Source of the DNA: Toxorhynchites rutilus septentrionalis
Taxonomy: Eukaryota > Arthropoda > Insecta > Diptera > Culicidae
DNA: 64,000 nucleotides
Direction of reading: 5' to 3'
NCBI RefSeq assembly: GCF_029784135.1
Contig: NC_073746.1
Coordinates: 74,701,542-74,765,541, forward strand
Shown: positions 41,989-52,349 of the stretch, one piece after another
How the letters are laid out: every line of letters begins with the position of its first letter
Numbering within the stretch: position 1 is the first letter of the stretch
Translations under genes and position numbers: made by a program
Notes under the pieces: model-generated
Databases searched by the model: none
Seen by the model: only the letters and a program-made list of their open reading frames with translations
What the model was told of the DNA's origin: nothing

Positions 41989-42665
41989 ATATATTTGGAT
42001 TTCTTCAATGAATCATATTTGACTGACCGCACGCAAATGGTAAGATTTAATGGGAAAATTTCAAAACCAATATATGTTACATCCGGAGTTCCTCAAGGCT
42101 CTCATTTAAGGCCGCTTTTGTTCATTTTATTTGTAAATTTGCGTTTTCTTAACAATGTTAAGACACTTATCTGAGCAGATGATATGAAGCTGTATATGGA
42201 AATAAAGAATGAAGAAGACTCTCAAACATTCAAAAATGAAGTTAACATATTTTATAAATGGTGCACTAAGAGTTTATTAAAGCTCAATGTTAGGAAATGC
42301 ACTTTGATGACTTACAAGAAGAAGAACACACTTGAACACACCCTCCATATGAAGCACGCTGTATGCTAATCAATATTAAAAGACTAAAAGAACGTCGGAA
42401 CTCTGTGATGATTCTATTTATTATTGACATCATATCACAACGCGTGGACTCAGAAGAAATATTAGGAAACCTAAATTTTTACGCACCGATTAGGCACCTG
42501 AGAACCCCTAATATTTTCTACATAGATTACCGAAGAACGAATTATGCCAAATATAGTCCTATTAATCGCATGATGAGCCTCTGTAACGAACACAGTGAAA
42601 TAATTGATGTAATCATGTCAAGGTCAATGCTAAAAGACTATCTGAATAGAATAAGATCTAGTTAA
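41989..42665 (+). pseudogene. Degenerate CR1/T1-like LINE reverse transcriptase
   Basis: The plus strand reads SGVPQGSHLRPLLFILFVN (about 42,078), then an in-frame TGA where the first residue of the catalytic YADD should be (*ADDMKLYME, about 42,175), WCTKSLLKLNVRKC, and after a frame change a C-terminal tail RMMSLCNEHSEIIDV (about 42,570-42,615) ending at a stop at 42,665. The 5' part, most of the RT and a segment in the middle are missing. It is more decayed than the copy at 3303. The AT-rich tail region runs to 42,847. Confidence 0.8.
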
Positions 42666-42847
42666 ATTTCACTGTAATATTTGGGCAGCATATTTATTTT
42701 TTTGATTATGTAACTTGTTAAAATCCTCTTTTAAATTGAACGGATAAATTATCCAGCCAGCTCTCTTTAGTTTTTTTTTTTAGTTTTAAGCAAGTAGTTT
42801 CAAGTAGTATTGAGAATGTATCGGTCTACAATTTTGATTGACGACAA

Positions 42848-43675
42848 TCTATATATATAAAAATAGAGTGATGTCTGTCTGTCTGTCTGATTCTTATAGA
42901 CTCGGAAACTACTGAACCGATCGACATGAAAATTGGTATGTAGGGGTTTTTGGGGCCGGGGAAGATTTTCGTGATATTTTGAGACCCCTCCCCCCTCTCT
43001 AAGGGGGGGCTGCCATACAAATGAAACACAAATTTCTGCATTACTCGGAAATTAACCAAGCAAACGAAACCAAAGTCGCATGTGAAAGTTTTAGGGTGCA
43101 ATAAATGTTTCTATGATGGTTAGACAGTCCTTCCCCCACTCAAAGGGGGGGCTGCCATACAAATGAAACACAATTTTTTGCATTACTCGGAAATTAATCA
43201 ATCAAACGAAACCAAAGTTGGCATGTGAAAGTTTTAGGGTGCAAAAAATGTTTCTATGATGGTTAGACAGTCCTTCCACCACTCAAAGGGGGGGGGGGGG
43301 GGCTGCCATACAAATGAAACACAAATTTCTGCATGACTCGAGAATTAATCAAGCAAATGAAACCAAATTTGGCATGTGGAGGTTTTAGGATGCAATAAAT
43401 GTTTCTATGGTGTTAAGATACTCCTTCCCCCTCTCTTAGAGGGGGCTGCCGTACAAATGAAACACAAATTTTTGCATTACCCGAGAATTAATTAAGCAAA
43501 TTAAACCAAATTAGGCATATGGAAACTTTAGGGTGCAATGAATGTTGCTATGGTGGTTAGATACCCCTCCCCCCTCTCTTAGGGGTGGCTGCCATACAAA
43601 TAAAACACAAATTTCTGCATTACTCGAGAATTAATCAAGTAAATGGGCGGGACGAAGTTTGCCGGGTTAGCTAGT
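42848..43675 (+). mobile_element. Non-autonomous Helitron-like element, copy B (828 bp)
   Basis: It has the same TC...CTAGT ends as copy A: TCTATATATATAAAAATAG at the left and GTTTGCCGGGTTAGCTAGT at the right. The internal unit (AATGAAACACAA..., with C-rich and G-rich blocks) is repeated about five times against three in copy A, which explains most of the length difference. One G-block has grown to 15 G (about 43,288-43,302). Confidence 0.75.
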
Positions 43676-44637
43676 AAATAAATAAAAAGGGTCAACAAAT
43701 GAAATATTTATGTCACAAAAAAACAGATTCTGCTTAGAGCAATTCCAAATGAAATCGACAAATGACAAAACATGAGTATTTTCAATCCAAATGAAAGTTT
43801 GTATTCCGTTTGGGTTACAGGAAATATGAGTTTTCCACAGCAATTGGAAGTTTTTTGACTCGTGTGTAACTTTTGAAAAGAACGTACGATTTTAGTAAGA
43901 GAAATCGTTCATAATTTATGTCTCAAAAACTATGAGTCATACCGAAATAGTGTATTAGAAAGAGTTATAGAGTATTGATGTTAAAACGTGACACTGAGTA
44001 AAAAAATTGTACTCTTTTTTATTTGCAACAAAACTTTAATTTGCAATATCTAAAATATCGTTCTGAATCATATTTCGGACGCTTAAAGCATATGATGCAG
44101 AAAACAGATCTCAACATTATGCACAGGTATTATTTGGTTGATATTTTTAATGAATTAGTTTGATATGCTTTCAAGCTTTCTACTTTTGTACCTATTTGAT
44201 TGAAAACATAAAAAAATTCATCTAATAAAATGCTTTCCAAATCATACGAATAAGAATCAAACTTCGGACACTATTTATAAAAAAATCAAATTTCGGACAG
44301 ATTAAATTCAAATTTCGGACACTTTATTTTGTAATTTTTTGAACGAAATTTACATTACACTTGATTATACTGTATAGTCGACTGCGAAACACTTACCAAG
44401 CAATTACAGTAACCTGATAACGATGATGAGAACTGATGAAACACGAGAAAACTTTAAATATTGATGAAGGGATAAAATCTACGTGCTCACGCTAAGCAAA
44501 CGTCAAACACAAACGATAATGAGTAGTGATGTTGGATTTTTTCCTACTATGTAATTCTAATGTAATTATCGAATGAAGTGATAGTGAAACCAAGGAATTA
44601 CTCTAAAGAAGCAATTGTGATATTAATTTTATAGTTA

Positions 44638-45957
44638 AAGGGTGTGTCACATCAAATTGCATCACGGAAAAAACGCTGTAGAAAATCGCCCAGTAGACCG
44701 ATCCTTTTGAAAATTTTAGACAGTAAAATAAAAACTATTAAACAACTTTTGGCATTTTCTTTTTATTCATACTTCAAGCCCAAGCCCGTATGCTCGCACC
44801 TTCCTCTTTACTCCGTCCATAAGGTTCTGTACAACGTCAGGTTGTAGTTTTTTTTTTGAACAGAAATCCATTTTCTCTTGAAGTCCGCCTCCGATTTGAC
44901 AACTTTTGGGTTCTTCCGGAGGGCCTGCTTCATAATCGCCCAATATTTCTCTATTGGGCGAAGCTCCGGCGTGTTGGGCGGGTTCATTTCCTTTGGCACG
45001 AAGGTGACCCCGTTGGCTTCGTACCACTCCAACACGTCCTTTGAATAGCGGCACGAAGCGAGATCCGGCCAGAAGATGGTCGGGCCCTCGTGCTGCTTCA
45101 ATAGTGGTAGTAAGCGCTTCTGTAGGCACTCCTTACGGTAAACCTGCTCGTTTACCGTGCCGGTCATCACGAAGGGGACGCTCCGCTTTCCGCAAGAGCA
45201 GATCGCTTGCCACACCGTGTACTTTTTGGCAAACTTGGATAGTTTCTGCTTGCGAATCTCCTCCGGAACGCTGAATTTGTCCTCTGCGAAGAAGAACAAC
45301 AGGCCCGGCAGCTGACGAAAGTCCGCTTTGACGTAGGTTTCGTCGTCCATTACCAGGCAATGCGGCTTCGTCAGCATTTCGGTGTACAGCTTCCGGGCTC
45401 GCGTCTTCCCCACCATGTTTTGCCTTTCGTCGCGGTTCCTTGTATGTACGCAGGCCCTCCCGCTCTCTGAACCTTGTATGTACGCAGGCCCTCCCGCTGC
45501 TTGGTCCGCTGGACGAATGAACTTGAAAAATTCAGCTTATTGGCGACATCCCGGACCGAACTACTCGGATCACATCTAAACTGCTTAACTACGCGCTTGT
45601 GATCTTTTTTCACTGACGGAGCATCCATTTTTGCTGTTCTTCACCTTCCGGTCGATGGTTAGGTTCTCGAAGTATCGTTTTAGTACTCTGCTGACCGTGG
45701 ATTGGACGATTCCCAGCATCTTACCGATGTCCCGATGTGACAACTCCGGATTCTCGAAATGAGTGCACAGGATTAATTCACGACGCTCTTTTTCGTTCGA
45801 CGACATTTTTCAAATTTACGGAAAATTGACAGTGAAGCATGGTCAACGTGATCTATACACTCTTATCTGATTATAAGCGAAAGCTGAAGATATAATTCCT
45901 AAAAATTAAATTTCTACAGCGTTTTTTCCGTGATGCAATTTGATGTGACACACCCTT
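44638..45957 (-). mobile_element. ITmDD37E transposon, copy 1 (1320 bp)
   Basis: Inverted repeats of about 47 bp (AAGGGTGTGTCACATCAAAT...GCTGTAGAAA) lie at both ends, with TA duplicated at 44,636-44,637 and 45,958-45,959. The transposase-type gene lies on the minus strand. The element is near-identical to copy 2 at 50,454. ITmDD37E is a Tc1/mariner-superfamily group described from mosquitoes. Confidence 0.93.
44808..45806 (-). pseudogene. ITmDD37E transposase, copy 1 (frameshifted in the N-terminal half)
   Basis: The N-terminal helix-turn-helix portion MSSNEKERRELILCTHFENP...GIVQSTVSRVLKRYF (45,806 downwards) breaks at about 45,605, where the homopolymer has one base more than in copy 2. A tandem duplication of about 30 bp (CCTTGTATGTACGCAGGCCC repeated at about 45,447-45,495) shifts the frame again. 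From 45,416 the catalytic domain is open to the stop at 44,808: D in LVMDDETYV, D in FWPDLASC, and E in RPIEKYW, 37 residues after the second D. The C-terminus NYNLTLYRTLWTE is intact. Overall a dead copy whose catalytic half is still readable. Confidence 0.92.
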
Positions 45958-46034
45958 TATATAATCAGTGCATTAATCGTTTCAAGATATTAGAACAAAG
46001 TGTCCGAAATATGATTCAAAACGGTATGTTTTTT

Positions 46035-46470
46035 AATTTTTTTATTATTTCATATAAAATAGAAGTTATGTAAAAAATTTAAAAAATGAGTTCAAGTTGG
46101 TAAAACTATTTTTGACGAACTTTATGGAACAACGAATTTTTTAGGCTTTTCGAAACTTCGAATTTTTGTATGTAAACAATCATTTTTAGCCACAAATTAT
46201 GAATCCTGATGTGATTTAAAATAAAAAAGTTCTTTTTCAATCCCCTTCCAAATGCAGCCAATATCGAGATATTTGAAAAAACAATCAAATCAAGATTCAT
46301 AATTTGTGGTTAAAAATGATTGTAAAAATACAAAAAATAGAAGTTTCGAAAATTCATAAAAAATCGGTGTTCCACAAAGTTCGTCAAAAATAGTTTTACC
46401 ACCTTGTACCCATTTTTTAAATTTTCTACATAACTTCTATTTTATATGAAAAAATAAAAAATACATATTT
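46035..46470. repeat. Inner foldback, arms about 170-185 bp
   Basis: Left arm about 46,035-46,205 and right arm about 46,285-46,470. Matching landmarks are ATAAAATAGAAGTTATGTA / TACATAACTTCTATTTTAT, GGTAAAACTATTTTTGACGA / TCGTCAAAAATAGTTTTACC, and CCACAAATTATGAATC / GATTCATAATTTGTGG. The loop is about 80 bp. It is non-coding and lies immediately right of ITmDD37E copy 1. Confidence 0.8.
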
Positions 46471-46675
46471 TAGATATGGCAAATTAAAGTGTTTTATTGT
46501 AAATAAAAAAGTACTTTTTTTTCTTAGTGTATATTTTTTCACGTTTAAACATCAATACTTTATAACTCTTTCTAAGACACTGTTTCGGTAGAACTCATAA
46601 TTTTTTATACTCAACCTTCCGTTCGAATCAAAAATACAAGTTTTAAAAATCGATTTCATCTGGAATTGCACCTGA

Positions 46676-47559
46676 TAAAGATGAAGTTTTCAAAATAAAA
46701 CTAGAATAACGGTGATAATTGCTGACCAAACAAATTCCTTCAGATCGAATAATGATAACCGAAGCCTAAATCGCCGAAAATCCGTTATGGACAATGTTAA
46801 ACGAAATTGTCAGGCATTTCAACCGGTTTCTTATCCTATTTCTGGTATTTCAGCCGAAAGAAAAAAAGTTATTGAAGGAAGAAGTAATCCAAAACTAATA
46901 TTGGTTACTCGAGAGAATAGTTATAGAGCTCCTAAAATGAAAGAAACAACTCGCTTTTTGATCGAATAATAATAGAAATAACTATTCCAGAATAATGCGG
47001 ATACATGTACTTTATCCGATTTTACCGGCTCATCCTCAAAAAATACAATATGTCCAGTTTGTAGAAAATTGAAATTGTTGGATGGCTGAAAATTAGGTCA
47101 TGAATTATAAATTCAGGTATAAGATGTTTTCATCTTCTTTAACTATTTCTACAATTATGTAAAATTTCAATTCTGAAGGAATAATAATTGTTTTTACTTG
47201 AAGAATTATAAAAATTAATTCTGAAGATTAGATGTTCAAGAATTCGAATTTCTCATTCTCTTTTTTCTCGAAACTAAAGACTGGCGTTCGCGTTATCCCA
47301 AGTTTTACCGAACCAATTTATTCCGGATTTAATATGGCCACACATTTTTTTATTTGTGTTTTTGAAAGTTTAATAAAAAAAATTATAGAAGAATAGATAT
47401 TAAAAATATGATTTCTTTTATTGATTCGAAGCCCGATTAATGGTTCGAAAATCGAGTGTGCAGACTCCGTTTTATAATTAATTTCATTGATTACGTCCCA
47501 ATGCAAACAATATTACTGTCATAGCCCGATATGTTTACCAAAATAAACAAACATCCCAC
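46676..47559. other. AT-rich stretch, nothing firmly recognised
   Basis: An 85-codon plus-strand frame at 46,712-46,969 (MIIADQTNSFRSNNDNRSLN...) has no family I recognise and AT-rich codons. I do not call it a gene. Confidence 0.45.
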
Positions 47560-48531
47560 CGTTATGAGCCGTGAGATCACAACGTCGCCTTCCCTATCGT
47601 CCAATAAGATCTTAATTGGACGAATCCCGGTGCTTCACGTTTCAATTTCCCGTTCCGAGTCGCTTTCCAATAAGGAAGGTAATTTTTTCTCTCCCAGCGC
47701 TCCGATTCGCTACCAAATTGACACACGCTGGAGCGAATTTGTCTTTCCAATTTGTCCACTTTTGCATGATTAACGTTTAACAAGTGAGCAGCGAAGCACT
47801 TTCCCGGATCATAAACCACACGGCAACTTGAAACGACGGTTGCCTTCATTTATAAATTAGCTCGACTTCTTCGAACCGAGAACCCCCCCCCCCCCTCCTC
47901 CTCCTCCTCATTGCCATTATTCCCCTTGCCACGGGACAAAACTGCCATCGATTCCGGGATTTACCAATAAGTGGGGATCGTTTGTACTTCCTTTCGTGGT
48001 TCCAAGGTACCGGCGCTACCCGCGGATCTTGGCACGCGGGGAGACAGTTCACGACACAATTGAAGCATACAGTCAATGTGGCGGTGGAGCACAAGTGAAG
48101 ACGAATCGGTACAACACTGAAAGTGCATTTGTCGCCACCCCCAACGTCGCAACGGCAACGGCACATCTTCGAATGTTTCAGCAACGCATTGCTCGGCTGA
48201 AACGGTCACAAAATAAGGCAAGATTTGAGCGAACTCTAGGTTGGTGCTCGCGTTAAAACGTGATCCGCCCGTCACACATAACTGTAAAACCAATAAGGTA
48301 AGCCGGGGAGAGAATTTTAGCATAATAATAATCATCAATTTAAATTGTCTTCCGTTAATGAGTTCGAGCGAGGTGGGAAGCGAAGAGTGACATGAGATGC
48401 AAACTGGGGACTTGTTTATCAAATTATCCCGTTTTGTGTACGATATATTTTGTATACGCAAGGGTACCACAATCGGCTGGGGATCCTTTCTCAAAGCTGG
48501 CAGTACGCGCTGTTTGACGGTGATGGTGTTG
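47560..48531. other. GC-richer single-copy region without a recognised gene
   Basis: It contains a run of about 15 C (about 47,883-47,897) followed by (CTC)n to about 47,909. Overlapping frames on both strands (47,846-48,184 and 47,961-48,494 minus; 47,996-48,256 plus) show no domain. It could be non-coding exon or regulatory DNA. Confidence 0.5.
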
Positions 48532-48539
48532 CTCTAGAC

Positions 48540-48589
48540 CAGGGGTTCTCAAAGTGGTCGATATCTTGGGGTTAGCTTAAGTATCCCTG
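48540..48589 (+). mobile_element. Minute hAT-like insertion (50 bp)
   Basis: The 8-bp direct repeat CTCTAGAC at 48,532-48,539 and 48,590-48,597 flanks a segment starting CAGGGGTTCTCAAAG and ending CTTAAGTATCCCTG. The ends are imperfect inverted repeats (CAGGGgTtCTcAA / CAGGGaTaCTtAA). An 8-bp target duplication with CAGGG-type ends is the hAT signature. It is too short to encode anything. Confidence 0.75.
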
Positions 48590-48597
48590 CTCTAGAC

Positions 48598-49737
48598 CAC
48601 CTATGCTCAACCTGCGGTCCGCGGCTCGCTTGTAGCCTGGCAGTCTCTACTGCTTGGTTCATGTTACTTTCTTTTAAACTAGTTTGTATGTGTAACAAAA
48701 TAAAAGCCTCAGCAATTATTACGTATTTTTTGACATCGGACCATTCAGTAATAGTTCCGAATCTGCAAACAGGGTAAATTCTTATGAAATATAAATAGCA
48801 AATGCAGTGATCGTTCTACGGACAATGTGGATAGAGAATTTGAATATTGGCAGCACGTCAGCCACAATCACAAAATCTTGAAAGCAATTGTATGTGGTCC
48901 AAAACAAATATATATATATAGTAAATGAAGACAGAATTTCTGTATCTACCTCATTTATGATTACTGATCCTGGTAATCAAATAGTGGTACCGGACCTCGA
49001 AGAAGGAAGATTATCGGTGTAGTGAGTGATCCATCAGAAAAGGATGAAGATACCGATGTTGAGAAAGATGAAGAAGAAGAAAAAAAAGAATATTTACAGC
49101 AATCAACCGGAAATAGCAGCTCTTGCCTTGCGAAAAGCAGTGCAACTATAATTTCGTTATATCATGTTATACTGTGTTGTACTACGTGTTCATGTGATGA
49201 ATATTGTAATAAATGTTTTACTTTAAATTTCGCATGTTACAAGGAAAATAATGTTTAAATCATCCATATTGAAGAGAAAAAAAGATTTTTCGTTTAATAA
49301 AAATATCTGTTTCGAATATATCACGTTTCCATTTTATCACGCGATTTTTTTTTTGCGCGTGATATAATCGAGACGTCACTGTATCTCACATATGCATAAG
49401 TTGCGCCATATTGACAGTAAATCATTAAAATTGATGTGAAAATCATTGAAATTCATTCGTAGCGAAAGTAGTCATTAACGCTAACTTTATTTCATAAAAT
49501 CGTGACGTGTCTTCTGATATGGCACACTTACTGAAAAACGTAGTCCTACGTAAAAAAATCATAGATTGTCAAAATCGACTGTTTCGGGGCGGAATTGCTC
49601 TATATTTTGTGTCTACCTGGTAGTGCCGCAACTGTTAGAAAGATTTTTTCTGACATGGACCATATGGGAACAAAGGACAAGTCACGATGTTGAAACCATG
49701 AAAGTTACGATAATTGTCAAATAGAACTAGGGTTACC
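48598..49737. other. AT-rich spacer with inverted repeat K
   Basis: At 49,480-49,552, TAACTTTATTTCATAAAA, CGTGACGTGTCTTCTGAT and AACGTAGTCCTACGT form the inverted partner of 12,041-12,125. A plus-strand frame at 49,022-49,258 has an acidic start and Cys-rich end but no recognised family. ATCACGCGA / GCGCGTGAT near 49,337-49,363 forms a small hairpin. Confidence 0.5.
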
Positions 49738-50350
49738 ATCTGTCCTGATTTTTGAGATGCTATTGGGGCGCCCTGATTTATTTTTTATATTCTAACATTT
49801 GTCCTGATTTTTATAAGAAATTCAATTATGTTGATGAATAATCAGGGCCTTACAATTTCGCTTCAGTTGACACAGCCTCACTCACTAATGAGCCTATCGC
49901 CTTTCAATTTGCTGCAAACTAAAATTAAAAAAATAATGCTACTCTCTCTTTACGCTCAATAAAAAGAATATCTCTTCACCTCTGAACAGTGTTGATTCGT
50001 TCCACGTTCATTTGATTTATCCTTCACAACGAAGCGAAGTTATAAAATCGTCAAATGAAGATGAAAGTGTCTTATATCTGAATGAAAATAATGTGTTTGA
50101 TTTCGAACCGTATTCACTGAAAGTAATGAATATGACGATGTGGAAGGATGTGCAGTATGCCAGCAGGCATAATAAGTTGCTGGCGCTGGTTGTAAGACTA
50201 ACATGTCCTCATTTGCCTATATTGATTAATTTTTTTTTTTTGGGAAAATCCAGTTTTGAGGAATGAAACCGAGTGAAACATTCAATTGGTCCTTTAACAT
50301 GTGAAACTGAAATTGACATATAGCCCATTCGAATGATAATGAATTCGAGC
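49738..50350 (+). repeat. Repeat P, copy A
   Basis: It starts TAGGGTTACCATCTGTCCTG and includes GCCTTACAATTTCGCTTCAG, AACAGTGTTGATTCGTTCCA, AAGGATGTGCAGTATGCCAG and ACATATAGCCCATTCGAATG. A second copy is inverted at 56,357-57,271. The 84-codon frame at 50,012-50,266 lies wholly inside the repeat and is interrupted by a 2-nt indel in copy B, so it is not a conserved gene. Confidence 0.8.
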
Positions 50351-50453
50351 AGGCTCAATCTTCAAGAGAAAGTGTTTGCTTTAAAATTCAATGGAAATGC
50401 CTGCAGAAAAGAACGAAATAGAAGAATCGATGTTTCAGTTTGAATAGAGAATA

Positions 50454-51752
50454 AAGGGTGTGTCACATCAAATTGCATCACGGAAAAAACGCTGTAGAAA
50501 TACGCCCAGTAGACCGATCCTTTTGAAAATTTTAGACAGTAAGATAAAAACTACTAAACAACTTTTGGCATTTTCTTTTTATTCATACTTCGAGCCCAAG
50601 CCCGTATGCTCGCACCTTCCTCTTTACCCCGTCCATAAGGTTCTGTACAACGTCAGGTTGTAGTTTTTTTTTGAACAGAAATCCATTTTCTCTTAAAGTC
50701 CGCCTCCGATTTGACAACTTTTGTGTTCTTCCGGAGGGCCTGCTTCATAATCGCCCAATATTTCTCTATTGGGCGAAGCTCCGGCGCGTTGGGCGGGTTC
50801 ATTTCCTTTGGCACGAAGGTGACCCCGTTAGCTTCGTACCACTCCAACACGTCCTTTGAATAGTGGCACGAAGCGAGATCCGGCCAGAAGATGGTCGGGC
50901 CCTCGTGCTGCTTCAATAGTGGTAGTAAGCGCTTCTGTAGGCACTCCTTAAGGTAAACCTGCCCGTTTACCGTGCCGGTCATCACGAAGGGGGCGCTCCG
51001 CTTTCCGCAAGAGCAGATCGCTTGCCACACCGTGTACTTTTTGGAAAACTTGGATAGTTTCTGCTTGCGAATCTCCTCCGGAACGCTGAATTTGTCCTCT
51101 GCGGAGAAGAACAACAGGCCCGGCAGCTGACGAAAGTCCGCTTTGACGTAGGTTTCATCGTCCATTACCAGGCAATGCGGCTTCGTCAGCATTTCGGTTT
51201 ACAGCTTCCGGGCTCGCGTCTTCCCCACCATGTTTTGCCTTTCGTTGCGGTTAGGAGCCTTCTGAACCTTGTATTTACGCAGGCCCTCCCGCTGCTTGGT
51301 CCGCTGGACGAATGAACTTGACAAATTCAGCTTATTGGCGACATCCCGGACCGAACTTCTCGGATCACGTCTAAACTGCTTAATTACGCGCTTGTGATCT
51401 TTTTCACTGACGGAGCATCCATTTTTGCCGTTCTTCACCTTCCGGTCGATGGTTAGGTTCTCGAAGTATCGTTTCAGTACTCTGCTGACCGTGGATTGGA
51501 CGATTCCCAGCATCTTACCGATGTCCCGATGTGACAACTCCGGATTCTCGAAATGAGTGTGCAGGATTAATTCACGACGCTCTTTTTCGTTCGACGACAT
51601 TTTTCCAAATTTACGAAAAATTGACAGTGAAGCATGGCCAACGTGATCTATACACTCTTATCTGATTATAAGCTAAAGCTGAAGATATAATTCTTAAAAA
51701 TTAAATTTCTACAGCGTTTTTTCCGTGATGCAATTTGATGTGACACACCCTT
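50454..51752 (-). mobile_element. ITmDD37E transposon, copy 2 (1299 bp)
   Basis: Perfect inverted repeats of about 48 bp lie at 50,454-50,501 and 51,705-51,752. TA is duplicated at 50,452-50,453 and 51,753-51,754. Same orientation and family as copy 1, with only scattered differences. Confidence 0.94.
50653..51600 (-). pseudogene. ITmDD37E transposase, copy 2 (one nonsense codon, C-terminal frameshift)
   Basis: The N-terminal DNA-binding half is fully open from MSSNEKERRE at 51,600: HTH-like IGKMLGIVQSTVSRVLKRY, second helical block VRDVANKLNLSSSFVQRTK, and GKTRARKL. A stop at 51,199-51,201 (TAA) replaces the Tyr codon (TAC) of copy 1. The same frame then continues with MLTKPHCLVMDDETYV, FWPDLASCHY and ELRPIEKYW (DD37E complete). 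Near the end an A-tract has one base less than in copy 1, so the last residues read VQKKTTT and stop at 50,653 instead of ending TLWTE. Cannot make full-length transposase. Confidence 0.93.
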
Positions 51753-51756
51753 TATT

Positions 51757-52345
51757 AGGAAATTTAGGTAATTTTTGTTAAACAAGGCCCTTCTCAAAAG
51801 TAAGGCTACACCCAAACTAGCGTTGGCAGAAAACATGTCATCTTTGGCAGAAAAGATGCCATTTCCTGGTCATGAGAGTCAAATGCGCAAATAATGAGCT
51901 ATTTTGAAGCTTAAAAATGGTTTGTATGCACGCTCTCCATATAGCTGCCAGCGCTATTATAAAGAAGCGTAATAATATTACACCTCATCATAAAATGAAG
52001 TTGGAAGGTGTTTTCTAAGCCGATAAAGAAGAACATGAACGAGAACATATCTTTCTCTGTCTGGGCCGTGTATTTGGCAAACTATACGAAAAGCTTTCAT
52101 TTAAATGTGTCTCCTGTTTCGCTCCCTCACATTGGCTCTAGCATATATATTATACAAATGATATACATGAATTGGGGAGTAGAACATTTTATGTTATCTT
52201 TCAGCTCATTTAATGTAATAAATCGCGATGCCAGAAAATGTGCTAAAAATTAACTTTGGGTGTAGAGTCGGAATGGAAAACCGATGATACAAATTGTCCT
52301 TTTTGGTCATAAAGAATGCGTCTGCGAAATTTGAGCCAGATAAAA
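51757..52345 (-). repeat. Repeat family H, copy 3, split by a MITE
   Basis: CCCTTCTCAAAAGTAAGGCT at about 51,788 and GGAAAACCGATGATACAAAT with TTGGTCATAAAGAATGCG at 52,273-52,321 are adjacent in copies 1 and 2 but here lie 0.45 kb apart. Confidence 0.7.
51809..52262. mobile_element. TA-flanked MITE (454 bp)
   Basis: TA lies at 51,807-51,808 and 52,263-52,264. The ends are inverted: CACCCAAACTAG at the left, TTAACTTTGGGTG at the right. The interior has a GGCAGAAAA-type duplication (TGGCAGAAAACATG, TGGCAGAAAAGATG). An end of the same family lies at 13,975-14,037. The short frame inside is not a gene. Confidence 0.65.
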
Positions 52346-52349
52346 AAAA

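Larger units (their letters stand above)
43737..46675. mobile_element. Large foldback built of repeat F arms, containing ITmDD37E copy 1
   Basis: The left arm 43,737-44,050 (GCAATTCCAAATGAAATCGA, AAGAGTTATAGAGTATTGAT, AAACTTTAATTTGC) is inverted at 46,470-46,675 (GCAAATTAAAG, ATCAATACTTTATAACTCTT, TCGATTTCATCTGGAATTGC). Further in, GAATCATATTTCGGACGC (about 44,066) pairs with GTCCGAAATATGATTC (about 46,002). The right arm is shortened by deletions. The transposon at 44,638-45,957 lies inside. Exact termini are uncertain. Confidence 0.65.

Noticed and set aside
46712..46969. 85-residue frame beside the foldback
   Set aside because: Protein-like at first sight, but no motif, no homologue recalled and no context.
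47961..48494. 177-residue minus-strand frame
   Set aside because: Three frames overlap here on both strands; none shows domain similarity or a convincing start. Length is explained by higher GC content.
49022..49258. 78-residue frame with acidic start and Cys-rich end
   Set aside because: No family motif, AT-rich codons and no supporting context. The Cys pattern does not match a zinc-binding spacing I know.
50012..50266. 84-residue frame as a possible gene
   Set aside because: It lies entirely inside repeat P, and the sister copy at 56.4-57.3 kb has a 2-nt indel in the middle of the frame, so the protein is not conserved.
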